Of a DNA stretch of 23,477 nt, positions 8,601-19,729 are shown in pieces. The notes beneath the pieces were generated by a model. The model made no database searches and was not told the DNA's origin. It worked only from the letters and a program-made list of their open reading frames with translations. The DNA is from Selaginella moellendorffii (taxonomy: Eukaryota > Streptophyta > Lycopodiopsida > Selaginellales > Selaginellaceae). Position 1 is the first letter of the stretch. Each line of letters starts with the position of its first letter. The DNA is taken from NCBI RefSeq assembly GCF_000143415.4, contig NW_003314264.1, forward strand, positions 1,683,710 to 1,707,186. The letters run 5' to 3'. A program made the translations under genes and the position numbers.

Positions 8601-9122
8601 AAGACCAACGCAACGTTGAACAAGGCATAGATGACAAAGCCTGCAAGATAGGAATGCCTCATTATCGCAAATGTAGCGAGGAACTTCCACCCCGAGAAAT
8701 TCTCTACAGCGACATTGATCGCGAAAGCTGAGAGGCCAGTCCCTGGTTGCATCGATTCCATCAAAATCCGGACAAGTCGAGCAACTTCCACTCACCTACA
8801 CCGATAAATAGAGCAAACAGCCACTTCAATGTCACATACGATCCCAGCTGCCACCAGCCCTTCATCGCCTGCCACGATCCAGCCGACAGATCTGTGAGAC
8901 AAATGGGAAGCAATTTCGAACAGATCTCACCTGATCGTCACGGTATGCGACGCTCTCAATGACCTCGTAATCCAAGCTCTCGACGACGCTGGAAGCTTCA
9001 TTCGCGGCATTCCACTCGTCGGCTGCCACAGCTCCAGCAGCATCGTCGGAGAGAGGCGAATCGGTGGTGAGGAGGCGCGACCACATGAGGCCTGTAGCGC
9101 CTTCGCCAGACTCCACATCCAT
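5625..9122 (-). CDS. CLC-d: CLC-d type chloride/proton antiporter, complete (23 exons, 780 aa)
   Basis: Exons, all in frame with GT-AG borders: 9122-8931, 8868-8796, 8742-8521, 8461-8415, 8361-8263, 8200-8126, 8072-7984, 7928-7788, 7739-7669, 7624-7545, 7496-7347, 7297-7238, 7172-7098, 7046-6895, 6839-6704, 6659-6528, 6482-6405, 6355-6300, 6251-6171, 6118-5962, 5907-5806, 5751-5720, 5667-5625. Total 2343 nt; Arabidopsis CLC-d is of similar length. Signature motifs are GSGIPE at 151-156 (Ser, the chloride-type filter, not the nitrate-type Pro), GKEGP at 193-197 with gating Glu195, LEEV with the proton-glutamate pair 261-262, and GQFVPG at 476-481. Two C-terminal CBS domains lie at about 577-660 and 705-760, the second with VYNLFRQLGLRH and GVITRKDLL. 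In the family this works as an exchanger on endosomal/trans-Golgi membranes; here that is by homology. The start ATG at 9122 is the first in frame after an upstream stop. Introns are 44-65 nt. No damage is seen. Confidence 0.96.
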
Positions 9123-9840
9123 GAGCGAAGCAGAGTGCGTCCGCAAAAACCCTAGCTCGCCCTGGACAGAGTCCACAGTGAAAGAGCGCTTTCCTTTCTC
9201 TGTAGTCTTGTGGACGGTCCAGATGCAAGATCAAGTGAAATGAAATAGACTTGTTTACAAAAATAGTGCTGTGATTTCTCCTTGCCATCACAGAAAGTCA
9301 TATTGATAGATAATTATAAATACTTCTATTACTTTGAAGAAACTCAACCCCCCAAACCTAAAACATTCCAGTCAAGTGGGAGTCAAATGTGAGTTAAGTG
9401 GGAATACTAATTTGGATTGAAAATTTGTGACTCCACGACTTTGTAACCATAACAATATCACTCCACCATACACATGATTATGTGTGGCTTTATAGGCATG
9501 GGATAGGGATCAATTACAGTGCGTCTGCATATTATTGCCATGTATCAGCAATGCCAGGGTGATTGGTGAGACTGTCAGCGTCATGGAGGAGAGTGGGGGT
9601 GCAATGGAGGAAGCCCTATATGCAGCCAAGATGCTAATACACGAGGAGATTCCTTCAAGAGCATAGGTTGGAAGGGAATGTAATTCTATAGCAAATTCTT
9701 CAATAATGGGAAAACTTTATAATATGGGGATGTCGATGGGGAGTTCTGGGAGAAGTTCCATTAACTCACATTTATCCCAAGATCCTAAGTGAAGATCCCA
9801 TTGCATTCATTAAGAGCCACATTCATCTACTATTATGTGT
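9123..9840. other. Upstream region of CLC-d, no gene seen
   Basis: The first 120 bp are presumably the 5' leader of CLC-d on the minus strand, with an in-frame stop before the ATG. The rest is AT-rich, and I find neither a convincing reading frame nor a clear TATA box. The plus-strand bases at 9885-9895 contain the reverse of an AATAAA signal, which may belong to the LINE remnant to the right. Confidence 0.4.
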
Positions 9841-10039
9841 ATGTTTTTCTTAAGCTATACATTTACTACAAAATGACATTATTCAATTTTATTGACATGT
9901 TTCCTGGAATCTGATCTCATGAGTCATTTGTTTGCTGCGCTCCTCCAGGTCTTCTGCCACCACGGCTTCTGTCACCACCCTCGGCTTCACCGACCTGCCT
10001 GTAGAAATACATTGGCTTTGTGCTTGCCACTGATGTGAT

Positions 10040-11650
10040 GCACTCCTCTACTCCAGTTTCATAGGAGTTGTCGACCAATGGTGTCTTCTAGGGATTTATA
10101 TTTCTCTATGTGCTCAATCCATACCCCTTTATAGTAGAGTTTGCTCATTGTGTCTAGGCCAAAAACCATTGCCTTTGTCTTACTCATGTTGACAACAAGG
10201 CCCATGGAGTTGCAGAATTGTGCCAAGGCATCTAGTTGGCATTGAATTTCCAGCCACAAGGTGGCCAATAGAAGGAGGTTGTCTGCATATATGAGCAGCT
10301 GCAAAATCATCCCAGCAAGCAAGATTGAGGAGGGGGTATGCAGCATTTTCAGCCCATCAATGAATAGGCCAAAAAGAGTGGGTGACAAGGTGCAACTTTG
10401 TCAGACACCTGTGTCACAGTCAATCTGAGTATGCTGTAGAATGTCCACTTTCACGTTTTCATAAAGCCTCTGAATGAGCTCCAGTGGGACGTTTTGCTCA
10501 TGAAGTCATGCAAACAGTCTCCTTCTTGATACCTTGTCAAAGGCTTTCACTATGTCAACATCGCATGCATAAACTGTGGTTCATGGATGTGCATGCAGCT
10601 TGTCAGGGATACCCACAGCGTCACCAAGTGGTCAATGCAGCTATAATGTGGTTGGAACCTGGCCTGCCCTCTTGCTCTGCATCCTTTGTCTTCCATCCAG
10701 CTCACGAGACGCTGCTCCACCACTTTGGCCAGAAGCTTCACAAAGATCGTTGAGATCATTATAGTACGATAGTTGGAGGTTAGTGCTGAATCTCCTGCCT
10801 TGTAAATTGGTACAACTCTGTTGATGTTCCAGGTTTGTGGAAAACCATGCTGGATGATTTCGTGGAAAAGTTGGCAAAGGATGGGGGCCAACCAAGTGGG
10901 GTCAAGAGCTTGCAATAACTCGGCTGTGAATCCATAGACATCAGCAGCCTTCTTGCGTGGGAGAGACTGAATCGCTGCCTTCATCTGTTCAGTGGTAATT
11001 TGGAGCGTCGCTTCTCACTGGAAATGTTCAAACTCCAAGCTTCCTACCTCATACAGTTGGCGAATATGTTGAACTGATCACTGCTTACGGAAAATACGAT
11101 AAGCTTTGGAAGGTTTATGCCTCACTTCCCAGGCCTGTTATGCATTAAAATATTTAGCGTGAAAGCGAGCTCGTGCCCTGGCCGAAATCTCGACATAGAG
11201 ATTGTGCTGTCGGGTGTCCCCTTCGTCTGGCTTGCTTGTATGCCCTGTGAAGCCGATGGCACTCCTCGTTCCAGGTTTGCCTGGTAAGCCGTGCTACTGA
11301 CGTGGTTTGCAGTGCCGCAATGGTTCTGTGGCTTCCAGGAAATCCGCCCGGAAACCTATCTGGATGCCATGCTGTCCTTGTCTCTAGAGTTCTTCCACCG
11401 TGTGCTGCAGAGCAAGTGCATCAATGGGGCACAGTCGATAGATCACTGGTGCCTGTCTTGACCATCCGATTTTGAACTTTTCCCTTGGCATGACACTGGA
11501 TTTCAAAAGCCCTCTTTTGTGCGGGAATATTTTTCCAGATTGTATTGGCTCAGCCTTCAATGCCAAGGGATCTGTGCCCCTTTCAACTTGATGCGCCTGG
11601 ATATGCAATGCCCAAATTGTCGAGGAGGGCCGCCAGCACGAGGAGTTCCC
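10040..11650 (-). mobile_element. Dead non-LTR retrotransposon (LINE), reverse transcriptase region
   Basis: Read on the minus strand, the blocks come in the order of a plant LINE ORF2. First a stretch between endonuclease and RT (11608-11384, ending HTVEEL), then WNEECHRLHRAYKQARRR at about 11265-11210. RT fingers follow (RKKAADVYGFTAELL, VVPIYKAGD, SNYRTIMIS) at 10984-10740. Motif A is DIVKAFDKV near 10555, motif B is GV-stop-QSCTLSPTLFGLFI at 10415-10350, and motif C is YADN (normally YADD) near 10290. At least five in-frame stops and several frameshifts break it. The YADN change alone would disable catalysis. No endonuclease core and no poly(A) tail could be fixed, so the element is truncated as well as inactive. 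Confidence 0.88.
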
Positions 11651-11659
11651 CTTTATGGA

Positions 11660-13130
11660 TCTGCTGTCAAGTGATTAGGAGTATGATGTCTAATGGCAGC
11701 CTATCACGAGGTGGTAACAAAGAGAAGAAACATCTCTTTTTACTTTTGTAGTTCATACATTCAATCTGTGGTGTCCATACCCAAGCTTTCTCAACTTGGA
11801 GAAAGTGTCAGGATTGATTATAACTTGGTTCTTTTGAAATTGCCTTTAGTAGGACGATGTCGTTTTTTAGTGACGAAGACAACTTTTTTGCAGGTTCAAA
11901 TCCCAACGTTGTTGTAAACTTATGGAGAGAACCATCCTGGGTGTCACTGCCACAGCCTACGAGCGGAGCGTGCCATGGCAGTCAGGGAGCTTTGTCCCAG
12001 GGCTGTAATCTGCGAGCGGCTCACAGCCATGAGCCATGGCTGAGAAAGCGCTATGAACACAAAGCAAACTCTTGATAAAGGTCCTGCTGTTCGTGTTAGT
12101 TGGGGCCGGTCAGCACTCCAATTGCACTCAGTCAATTCAGTCTATTCTCCACTATGCCAACCAAGGGTCCTTGGGGTGTAGATCTACATGTAATTCTCAT
12201 AGTTGAACGTTGGGACATTTGCGAGACAATGTGGGACAAGTTTGAAGTAATTAATAAGCATTTTATCTCAGCAAAATTTAGGGTGTACAAAGCTTTATTG
12301 TAGTGCATTTGAATTTAAAGCTAAACTTTAATCCCATTGTATTATAAAATAAAAGTTTAATATGCACTTAATATCCTCCAACTCCCTAAATCCATATTTT
12401 ATATGCAAAATAGTGTTAAATAGTGTTTAGCATAACTTTGGCATACTGGTGGTCTGATACAAAGAGAAGGGTACCCCACTAACTAGAGTAACATAGAGTT
12501 TGGGTTTAGAAGTAAGTTGAATGCAAAATAAAGAGCAACACAGCTTAATAGGAGCTAAATTAATATATTAGATGGTCAACCATACAATTCAACCACCATC
12601 CCTACTATATATTTGAAACGAATATATACTTTAGGCTGAACACTCTTTACATTCTATAGATATACTTTTTGAGCAGATTTAGATTTAGAATGGACTAATA
12701 TATATGGAACATAATAGCGAATGTGTTTGGTGGACATGGTAAGCTATTATGTAGCGATATTAAAGGACTATGCTCAATATTATAGGGGTTCTTTAATACT
12801 AGTAAATACAAGTTTACAATTGAGTTTTTCTAACCAAATCAAGTATGCTTAATTAATTTTGATACCCATCTAATCAAATGCACATGCAATGACTAGTTTC
12901 TTAACTATCTTGGGTGGAGACCATAAAAAAAATTAAGAATACCAACCTCCTATCATCATGGTAATAAAGAGAGAGTGTTCATAAAGACTGGCTAACAAAT
13001 ATCTTTCAATATCTGAAGTTATATTGGTTTTGGAGACAGACTTACTCCTAATAGAGATTCTTGCTTAGAGATGTATCATATATGTGCAAAGTGCATACTT
13101 TCTCTACAGGTAGAAACTTGTAGATATAGC
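11660..13130. other. Gene-free, AT-rich transposon-like DNA
   Basis: No reading frame with recognisable protein character. Base composition falls sharply to AT-rich after about 12240. The stretch at 11870-11910 contains GGTTCAAATCC, which looks like a tRNA B box but has no matching partner. I can name nothing else here. Confidence 0.4.
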
Positions 13131-13131
13131 T

Positions 13132-13581
13132 ATTGCTGAATCACAATATATGGCCCAAGCTCTTGGAAAAGGGTGGCACACTCTCAAAGTATGGACAGCC
13201 ACCCTCAGCCATGACCTCTTCATATTAATGATGGAATTAATTAAACAATTGGAGTTTTGGACCTAGCAATGTCTCCAACATTGGTGTGATGCTCAAATGA
13301 AGGATAGTGCCCTTTTTGGAATTTATATAAACACCATTGACCCAAGGTGCCATTTCAGTTTCACAATCTATAATAACCTCACTCTCAAAGTCGCCCTGCA
13401 ATTAGAGAATCCTAAAATAGGGTGTCACAGATTGATAATGGAACTCAGATGTCATTTGAAATTGCTACTCTCATATGATATATGCCTCTACCCCATATGT
13501 TACAAAGAAGTTGAAGAAGTGGAGCATGTGGTCAACCATCTCAAGGCTAGTCAATTGACTGACCATATAAATAGTCCTTAA
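13132..13581 (+). pseudogene. Possible retroelement gag-like fragment
   Basis: A frame open from 13285 after one stop reads WCDAQMKDSALFGIYINTID and continues to a stop at 13579-13581. The W-x-x-x-D-x-x-A-x-x-x-I pattern is loosely like the gag start of Ty1/copia elements (tryptophan, then a stretch of small and aliphatic residues and a D). The resemblance is weak, there is no zinc knuckle, and the rest is not recognisable. It may be chance. Confidence 0.25.
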
Positions 13582-13653
13582 TACTACCATTTGACAGGTG
13601 GTAATATGGCTCAAGATAATCAACCAGCTTCCTGAAAGAAGACTCTGCTGAGC

Positions 13654-13840
13654 CTCCGAGAGTTAGCAGATAAATCTGCAAAGGACGAGCAACATAAATT
13701 CAGCAAGTAGTTGTCAAAAAAGACCGAAGTTCTTACAATTGATTTGGCTGTGGTCTTTGATAACGACACGTTTATTCCGGGAGGAAAACTATGGATGGAC
13801 CAGTTAATTGGGGGATGTGCACTAGACCGTCCAACAAGTA
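13654..13840 (+). pseudogene. Unrecognised coding-like fragment in AT-rich DNA
   Basis: A GC-richer island carries RELADKSAKDEQHKFSK, an in-frame TAG at 13708-13710, then 42 open codons with protein-like composition (TEVLTIDLAVVFDNDTF, PGGKLWMDQLIGGCALDRP) to TGA 13840. A GTACCT donor-like site lies at the end (13834) and TTAG at 13857 could be an acceptor. I do not recognise the family. The island stands out from its AT-rich flanks, which suggests a captured or decayed gene piece. Confidence 0.35.
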
Positions 13841-13844
13841 CCTG

Positions 13845-14787
13845 AAACCTTTGGCTATTAGAAAACGAACAAAAGAACTTGCAACTCAATTAAGATGGTT
13901 GTTTTTATTGATTGTTATAAATTAATAATAGTTCTTGCAATCTCACTTCAGATTAAATTTTAAAGGACTTCTTTTAATGTTATTTTGGATCTATAAAAGT
14001 GTTGGCTATATACAATCAGCTGTGCGCAAGGTGCTCAAAATGAATGTGGAGCTTAAGCTACATTGGATGTAGCTCTTTGGCCCAGTTCTAGTAAAACAGG
14101 GGAAACCATTTTTGTTTCTCTTTTGCTAGCTGGATGAGAAATTTGTGGTAGCAAATCAACCCTTTGTAGATCCATGGCCCCTCTAACAACGGTCAACTTG
14201 CACCCAGCGTGGGTTTACGATGGCCATGGCCAGGTCACTAGTAGTAAAACTAGGCCTATATGGATGGATGGTTTTCACATGATTTTGCATTTCTTATTTG
14301 CATAGGAAGAATTGGTTTTGACTGTTATATAATTACTATTTATTTGTCATCAACTGATAAATTATATTTAAAAATAATTTGCTACAGATTGCATGTAGCA
14401 ATGCTTGGTTTGCTTAATAGTAGTGTTATTTTTACTTTTAATCCAACAGATCAAATAAAAGTTTATATTTATAAACACAAGATTAATCTTATTGCATATC
14501 AACTATTAGTAAAATAAAAAAGAATATACCAAAAAGTGTTTAAGAAAGTTTATAAATTACAAAATTAATATAAATAAATAACAACCATTAGATGATAGAA
14601 TATCCTAAAATATCCAAGCATATTCTAAATATATCCACTACCATCACAAACAAACCAAAAAACTTTATTTAACTCTGAAAAAGAGCACTATATAGCTATA
14701 TAGTTTTAGCCTAATATTGTATTAAGAAACTGTATTAATGTAATTTTTCTAGACATAAAATACATGAGTAGGAATTTAAAATAATAA
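13845..14787. other. AT-rich intergenic DNA, no gene seen
   Basis: Only short frames of AT-driven composition are present. No repeat or motif could be named apart from the tandem duplication that follows. Confidence 0.4.
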
Positions 14788-14850
14788 CTATCGAAAATGA
14801 TAATGATATAAACTCTAACTATTGAAAACTGATAATGATATAAACTCTGA
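14788..14850 (+). repeat. Two-copy tandem repeat, about 32 bp unit
   Basis: GATAATGATATAAACTCT occurs twice, each preceded by a near-identical CTATCGAAAA / CTATTGAAAAC leader. The two copies are adjacent (14788-14818 and 14819-14850) and differ at a few positions. Confidence 0.75.
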
Positions 14851-15476
14851 ACTGTTTTTATGTTATCACACTATAATTTGGAGAAGAGCATGCAGAGTTC
14901 TACCTTACCGATGGAAGAGTGGCAGTAATTAAGTCCTCGGCTGTCTCTATCAGTGTGAGGTGCAATGAGCAAGGGAGGGTCACTTGGAGAAGTCTAGAGG
15001 CCGGGGAAGACGGACTGAGCAGGTCTACGTATCTGCCTGGCAATGAAGGGTCCTACACGTAAGTAGCCTTTCGGGGGTTCTGGTGCTTGGCTGTGCTGAT
15101 GTCTGTGATCGTTTTGCTGAAATCTGGGTCTCTTTAGGAGTTTGCCTGTTTCTATGGATGGTTTGTGAACAGGCGCTGCATCAGAGACATCCCCAGAATC
15201 GAGGGCAGGTGGACAAGGCTGCGGCACACTGTGCTATGAGTCCTTAGCACTGGATCTTCTTCTCACCTGATATATTCTCTTCCACTTGCAGTGATAGATC
15301 ACTTGCGGCTTTTTCTTGTCAATTGCAGCTGAATGTTCCAAGAGTTCTTGATCATTTTCAACCCAATGCGACTGTGTCATATACAAGTTTTTAGCAATTT
15401 ACTAAAGACTCCATAGACCAATTTTAGACTCTGTGGGAGAAAGTCGGCGAGGCGAAACTCGGAGTACTGAAGGGAA
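14851..15476. other. Region with an exon-like stretch, no firm gene
   Basis: From about 14907 a plus-strand frame reads DGRVAVIKSSAVSISVRCNE and stays open to TAA 15061; a strong donor (ACACGTAAGT) sits at its end. I could not find a following exon that keeps a frame. The opposite strand at 15227-14994 also has an open, proline-rich frame. Base composition is higher in GC than the flanks from 14900 on. The evidence does not decide between an exon and chance. Confidence 0.3.
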
Positions 15477-16971
15477 ATGGCCACCGAGCTCGTCACGGCC
15501 GCGGTGACAACCGATTTCAAGCAGGAAGAAACAAGGAAGAAAGCGAGAAAAATTCAAGGACTGTCAACCTGACGACGTTAACTCTTCCATATCGATACCA
15601 AAATCTCGACGGAACGCTTATTTCTCGCGCAAGCTGGGCTCCCGATGCTCAAAAAAGAGGTCAAGGCGTCTGGGCAGCACATGCTGGTTACGGGTACTCT
15701 GGCAAGACGATTTTTTGCTTCTGATGGATCCGGTTGGGCTATATGGTTCCACGCATGGCCCAGGTTCAAGTTATTACTTCAGGGCAAATGAGCTACTGCT
15801 GGGAAAGATCGGGGACTTCGACCATCGAATTACAGAACAGACTGTTTTTCTGGTAAACGGTCCGAAAGCAACACCGCGAATGATTCAGAATAATGCGCAC
15901 GTTATTTTCTTCATGTCCGAAAACTATTTGACTAAGTCTATGGCCTGGACACATTCTACATGCGACTTGTATGAATTGTTGCTCGCTGCGCCACTGGCCG
16001 GGCACGGGGATTGCAGCGTAGGGAGAATTACAACAAGTTTGGGGTTCGGTGCGCCTGTCTTGGTCCACCACAGGAAAACGAACTACAACAGCAGGTTTGA
16101 TTGAGCCTTACAGACTGCGAAAAAGAAAGCGCGGATCGAGTACATGATTATCAGGGGAATGTTTCATTCTCCATTTGAAGGTGGTCAGTAGAGATTTGAA
16201 GGAAACCATGGCGGTGTTTGCATCTCAGTACGTGGAGGAGCAACTTTCGTGGCTGGAAGAGGAGGATACTACACTAGCGATAGAGTATATCAGACAGAAT
16301 CAGGGCATCAGCGACGAAACGGTTCTCATGGGCAAGAGGTTTGAGCATCAGCTATTTCGCTCGGACGATGTTCCAAACCGCGTCTCCAAGCACGACGCTT
16401 GCACCAGCCAATTTCAACCGAAACATGTGAGATGCTTCGACGTCTTTTGAGATGCATGAATCTGCCTGAAAGCGGGAGAAAAGCTGCGCTTATCCAGACG
16501 CTGAGAGATGGTAATTTCAAGGGAGTCTATGACATGGAAGAAGGGCTAGTGATCGAGGACGAACAGGAGAAGATGGAAGACGACGCCAAAGGAGAAGTGG
16601 AAGTGGCTGAGGAGGTCCAGATTATTTTCCCTCTTGGCTTTGTTCTTGAATTGTAGTTATTATCTTTTCATAAATATTAAATGTTTACTTTTAAAACAAA
16701 ATTCTTGCAGGTTTAGTCGTTCAAGGCATGCGTGTTTGGCTGCTAAAAAGGCTGTCTGGAATTTACGCATCCAGTTTAACTACCAGGGGAGGTTTCAGAT
16801 CCTCAAAAAAGTCTAGGGGTTATTTCAAACCTGGCCCATGCGCAGGTTACTGTCAACGATCGCCACCACGCCCAAGCCAAGTATATCGACGAGGTTATCA
16901 AGAGGTACAACCTTAAGCGGTTTTACTTTGTTGTATCGCAGGAAATGTTCAACTGGTACCCGTACCAGCTT
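15477..16971 (+). pseudogene. Decayed Crinkler-like gene with degenerate P-loop and SAP-like motif
   Basis: Protein-like blocks follow in order but in changing frames. ATG 15477 gives MATELVTAAVTTDFKQEE up to a stop at 15570. A heptad-like stretch follows (AQAGLPMLKKEVKASGQHM, about 15627-15684). At 15724-16104 comes DPVGLYGSTHGPGSSYYFRA, whose GxxxxGxxSS looks like a P-loop that has lost its Lys. At 16181-16440 a charged helical part is present (QYVEEQLSWLEEED). At 16429-16510 a SAP-like motif follows (MLRRLLRCMNLPESGRKAAL). The C-terminus at about 16826-16971 reads NLKRFYFVVSQEMFNWYPY before TGA. An acceptor-like TTGCAG lies at 16705-16710. Order, P-loop and the FYFVV end resemble Crinkler-type proteins; this is inference. 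The many frame changes are too abrupt for introns alone, so I call it a pseudogene. Confidence 0.5.
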
Positions 16972-17935
16972 TGAAGGAGGTTTTGGGTCTTTGGAGTGTG
17001 GCTAGAGCTTTTTAGGCAACTAGATTGAATGAATTGTTGTTAGAACAATTCTTGTCCAAGATTTTAAATATTTACTATAATAGGGAGGTTTATCAGAACA
17101 TAAAATATTGTTTGAAGAAAAAGTAAAATTTTCATATCTTTATTTTATGTACAACCAATAAAAATGGTATATGATTGATAAAGGAAAATAAAGAGTTTTA
17201 TTTATTTAAAATTAACTTGAATAACTTTAACTTTCATATGAAATCTATGCTTAATTTATGGTTCAATTCTAAATTTCTAGGAGCTTATGATGAAAATTAT
17301 TGACTTATTTACTTTTATTATACTTGTTTATAAAATATTTTGTTTTATTCCTAAATCACATGTTTTATGGGATGAGGTAGCCGTGGTCTCAGACTCCATG
17401 TTATTTTGTCAAATAAATTCTCTTATATAATAAATAAAAAACACAAATTTACTAATATAATTATGAAAATACTAAATATTTTGATAATTTAAGAGGTAAT
17501 ATTTTTACAAAAATTAAATGTGTACCAGATACTCAATATTTTACAGAAAAAGATAGAAATAATGTAATCATACTATCAATTTTCAAGGGTTATTTAGATT
17601 AACAAATAAGTATATAAATGATATAGTTTGAGTAATTAATTTTTAATTATTACTTATAGTTTAAAAATTAATTAATTTTTATAAATATTTACTAAGTTTA
17701 ACAAGCTTAAATGCTGGATTTGAAATCTCTTTCAAGGAGAATGAAGTATATTATTTTCTCTTCAAAGAGAATAAAATATGAAATTTTCTTAAAATTTCTT
17801 CTAAAAATATACTTTTTACAGAAGAAATTTAAAGATATTCAAATGAAAAAAAGTATATATTAGTAAAATTAAATTATAAAGTTTCACTTTATTCCAAATA
17901 AAATATTTTATGGAGATCAAATAACAAACAAACTT
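16972..17935. other. AT-rich intergenic DNA, no gene seen
   Basis: Very AT-rich with many short homopolymers; no frame of protein character. A small hairpin-like sequence lies at 17752-17776 (TTTTCTCTT and AAGAGAATAAAA). Nothing else can be named. Confidence 0.4.
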
Positions 17936-17939
17936 ATCT

Positions 17940-18540
17940 ATGAAACACAAATCTTTGAGCACTAAAATGGAGCTGAAAAAGTGCCCTATAGTAGTGGTCA
18001 AAGTGAAAGTCTAATAAACATAATATGTTTGGACTAAAGGTTTTGATTTGAAAAGTCGAGAGTGGGAGTGGAACTCCAAACAAAGTGCTTGAGAAATGAG
18101 CACAAAACACTCTAAAAAGGGACACAAAAAGGATTAATATATAACAAATGTCATGACACATGGAAGTGTCAGGAATGAGTCTGAAAAGGAGTCTAAGATG
18201 GAGTTTAATATAGAACTAAGATGGAGTTCGAGATGGAGTTCAAGATAGAGTCTAAAATAGACCCAAGATAGAGTCTAAGATGGAGTCCGCGATGGAGTTC
18301 GAGATGAACCCAAGATAGAGTTCAAAATGGACCCAAGATGGAGTTTGAGAGGCACTCAAGATGGAGTTCGATATGGATCCGAGATGGACCCGAGATGGAC
18401 CCGAGATGGAGTCTGAGATAGACCCGAGATAGAGTCCGAGGTGGACTTGAGATAGAGTCTAAGATGGCAAGGTCGAGTCCAAAATGGACTTAAGATAGAG
18501 TTCGAGGTTGAGGCCAAGAAAGAGACTGAGACCGAGACTA
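17940..18540 (+). repeat. LTR-like segment, copy 1, with 11/12-bp minisatellite
   Basis: The flank beginning ACACAAATCTTTGAGCAC (17944) and continuing with ATGGAGCTGAAAAAGTGCC matches 19737-19780 of copy 2; GACACATGGAAGTGTC (18154-18169) matches 19864-19879. From about 18189 to 18538 come some two dozen units of the type AGATGGAGTTCG (12 bp) and AGATGGACCCG (11 bp), degenerating at both ends. Mixed unit lengths rule out a coding repeat. The context suggests the minisatellite lies inside a retroelement LTR or untranslated part; that is inference. Confidence 0.75.
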
Positions 18541-19243
18541 GTATATCTTTTTAGCATTTTTTGCTATGGGCTCTATCCACGGCCCAACTTTGTGACCCTC
18601 TCATAGGTCTTTCCTAAAGACTACTTTTTTAAATTCACTATACCATCGCATTGACACCATTAATTTCCTTTTAGGTGTCCTTCCCACTTGGTCACTTTGA
18701 CCAAGTGACACCATTACCAATAGTTCAAATCAACACTTTAAACTAGAAACTTTATTCCTTAATCTCATAAAGACCTTATTCTTGCTTGGCTGTAAAATCA
18801 CTTAGTGATCTAACTTTAATAGGTTTGCCAATAGGTATTACGCCTTCCAAACCTTTAAGTTGTTGACCATGACCCTGAGGGCATCCCCCACACTTAGCGG
18901 TGTGCCCAAATCAACCCTTTTGGCCAAGGGTCCATCATAACTGATATTGGGTGTCCCCATTTCATTCACCACATCCTTTGTGCCACTTACACCAAAGTGT
19001 TCAAGTTAGATATATCAAACTTTCCTATTAAGCAATTTAACCGTGCATTATGACTCTGGGGCATTCCCCACTTGGCAATATGCCTAAGCTAATCTCCTTA
19101 CTAAGAGTCTATGATCACCGAAAAATGAATGTCTTTATATTCCAAACCATCACCACGTCTTAGTGAATTGGGACTTAAACCCAACTTTTGAGTGACCTCT
19201 CAGGAAGTCTAAACTCAGGATCTTATAAGTTAATATCAGAGGT
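18541..19243. other. Transposon-like DNA, no gene seen
   Basis: No coding frame of note. A perfect hairpin CACTTGGTCA / TGACCAAGTG with a 3-nt loop lies at 18685-18707. The sequence has the even composition of old retroelement internal DNA. Confidence 0.4.
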
Positions 19244-19658
19244 ATTCCTTAGTCTAACTTTTATTGGTGATCAATTATATCACCACTTGTGTTGGCATCG
19301 GAAGGTCCTAGAAGTGGGTTTATCCTTGAGGAGTAGTAGGTTGGGAGGAAATGGCTTTTCACTATAATTTATGTGTGAACTTATAAGCAATGTGGTGGAT
19401 AAAAAGGGATCAATAAGAGAACAACTTTGAGATCTTGGGAATCGTATAAGGTTTTCTTTAGAAAGTTGAGGATATAATTCAAATGAGAGTTTCACTTAAC
19501 AAATTAGCTAATGTAATTATGATAAACAACTATAGTTGGGATCATGGGAACGATAGAAACTCTAAAAAAATAAAGGAGTCATAAGATTATGCTCATATAG
19601 TTGAGGTTAGTGCTCATGAATTTGAAACTAGAATTAATGACTGTGGGAGATCAAATAT
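19244..19658 (+). repeat. Left arm of a large inverted repeat
   Basis: Reverse-complementary to 20991-21404 over its whole length, with several clear anchors: ATTCCTTAGTCTAACTTTTA (19244), AATGTGGTGGATA (19389), AACTATAGTTGGGATCA (19528) and GAGATCAAATAT (19647). By eye about three quarters of positions pair, with small gaps. No terminal motif or gene is visible. Confidence 0.8.
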
Positions 19659-19660
19659 GG

Positions 19661-19729
19661 ATGTCTTACTCACAAGGACCATTTTTATAAGTGTTACTTT
19701 AATACTTGATTATTGTTTATTCTATATGG
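19661..19729 (+). repeat. Direct repeat flanking the LTR-like segment, left copy
   Basis: ATGTCTTACTCACAAGGACC and the following TTATAAGTGTTAC and CTTGATTATT are found again, diverged, at 20777-20846. It starts 3 bp after the inverted-repeat arm. Confidence 0.6.

Noticed and set aside
11870-11910. tRNA or tRNA-derived SINE (GGTTCAAATCC resembles a B box)
   Set aside because: No A box at the right distance, no cloverleaf arms, no tail.
13132-13200. copia RNase H-like ESQYMA motif
   Set aside because: Only six residues fit; surrounding catalytic residues absent.
15600-15720. Alternative P-loop reading GYGYSGKT near 15685-15708
   Set aside because: Lies in another frame that ends at a stop a few codons later; could be the original P-loop before a shift, but one frame cannot be chosen from sequence alone.
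18189-18538. CRISPR array or coding repeat
   Set aside because: Units are contiguous without spacers, variable, and of mixed 11/12-bp length; it is a minisatellite in a eukaryotic context.
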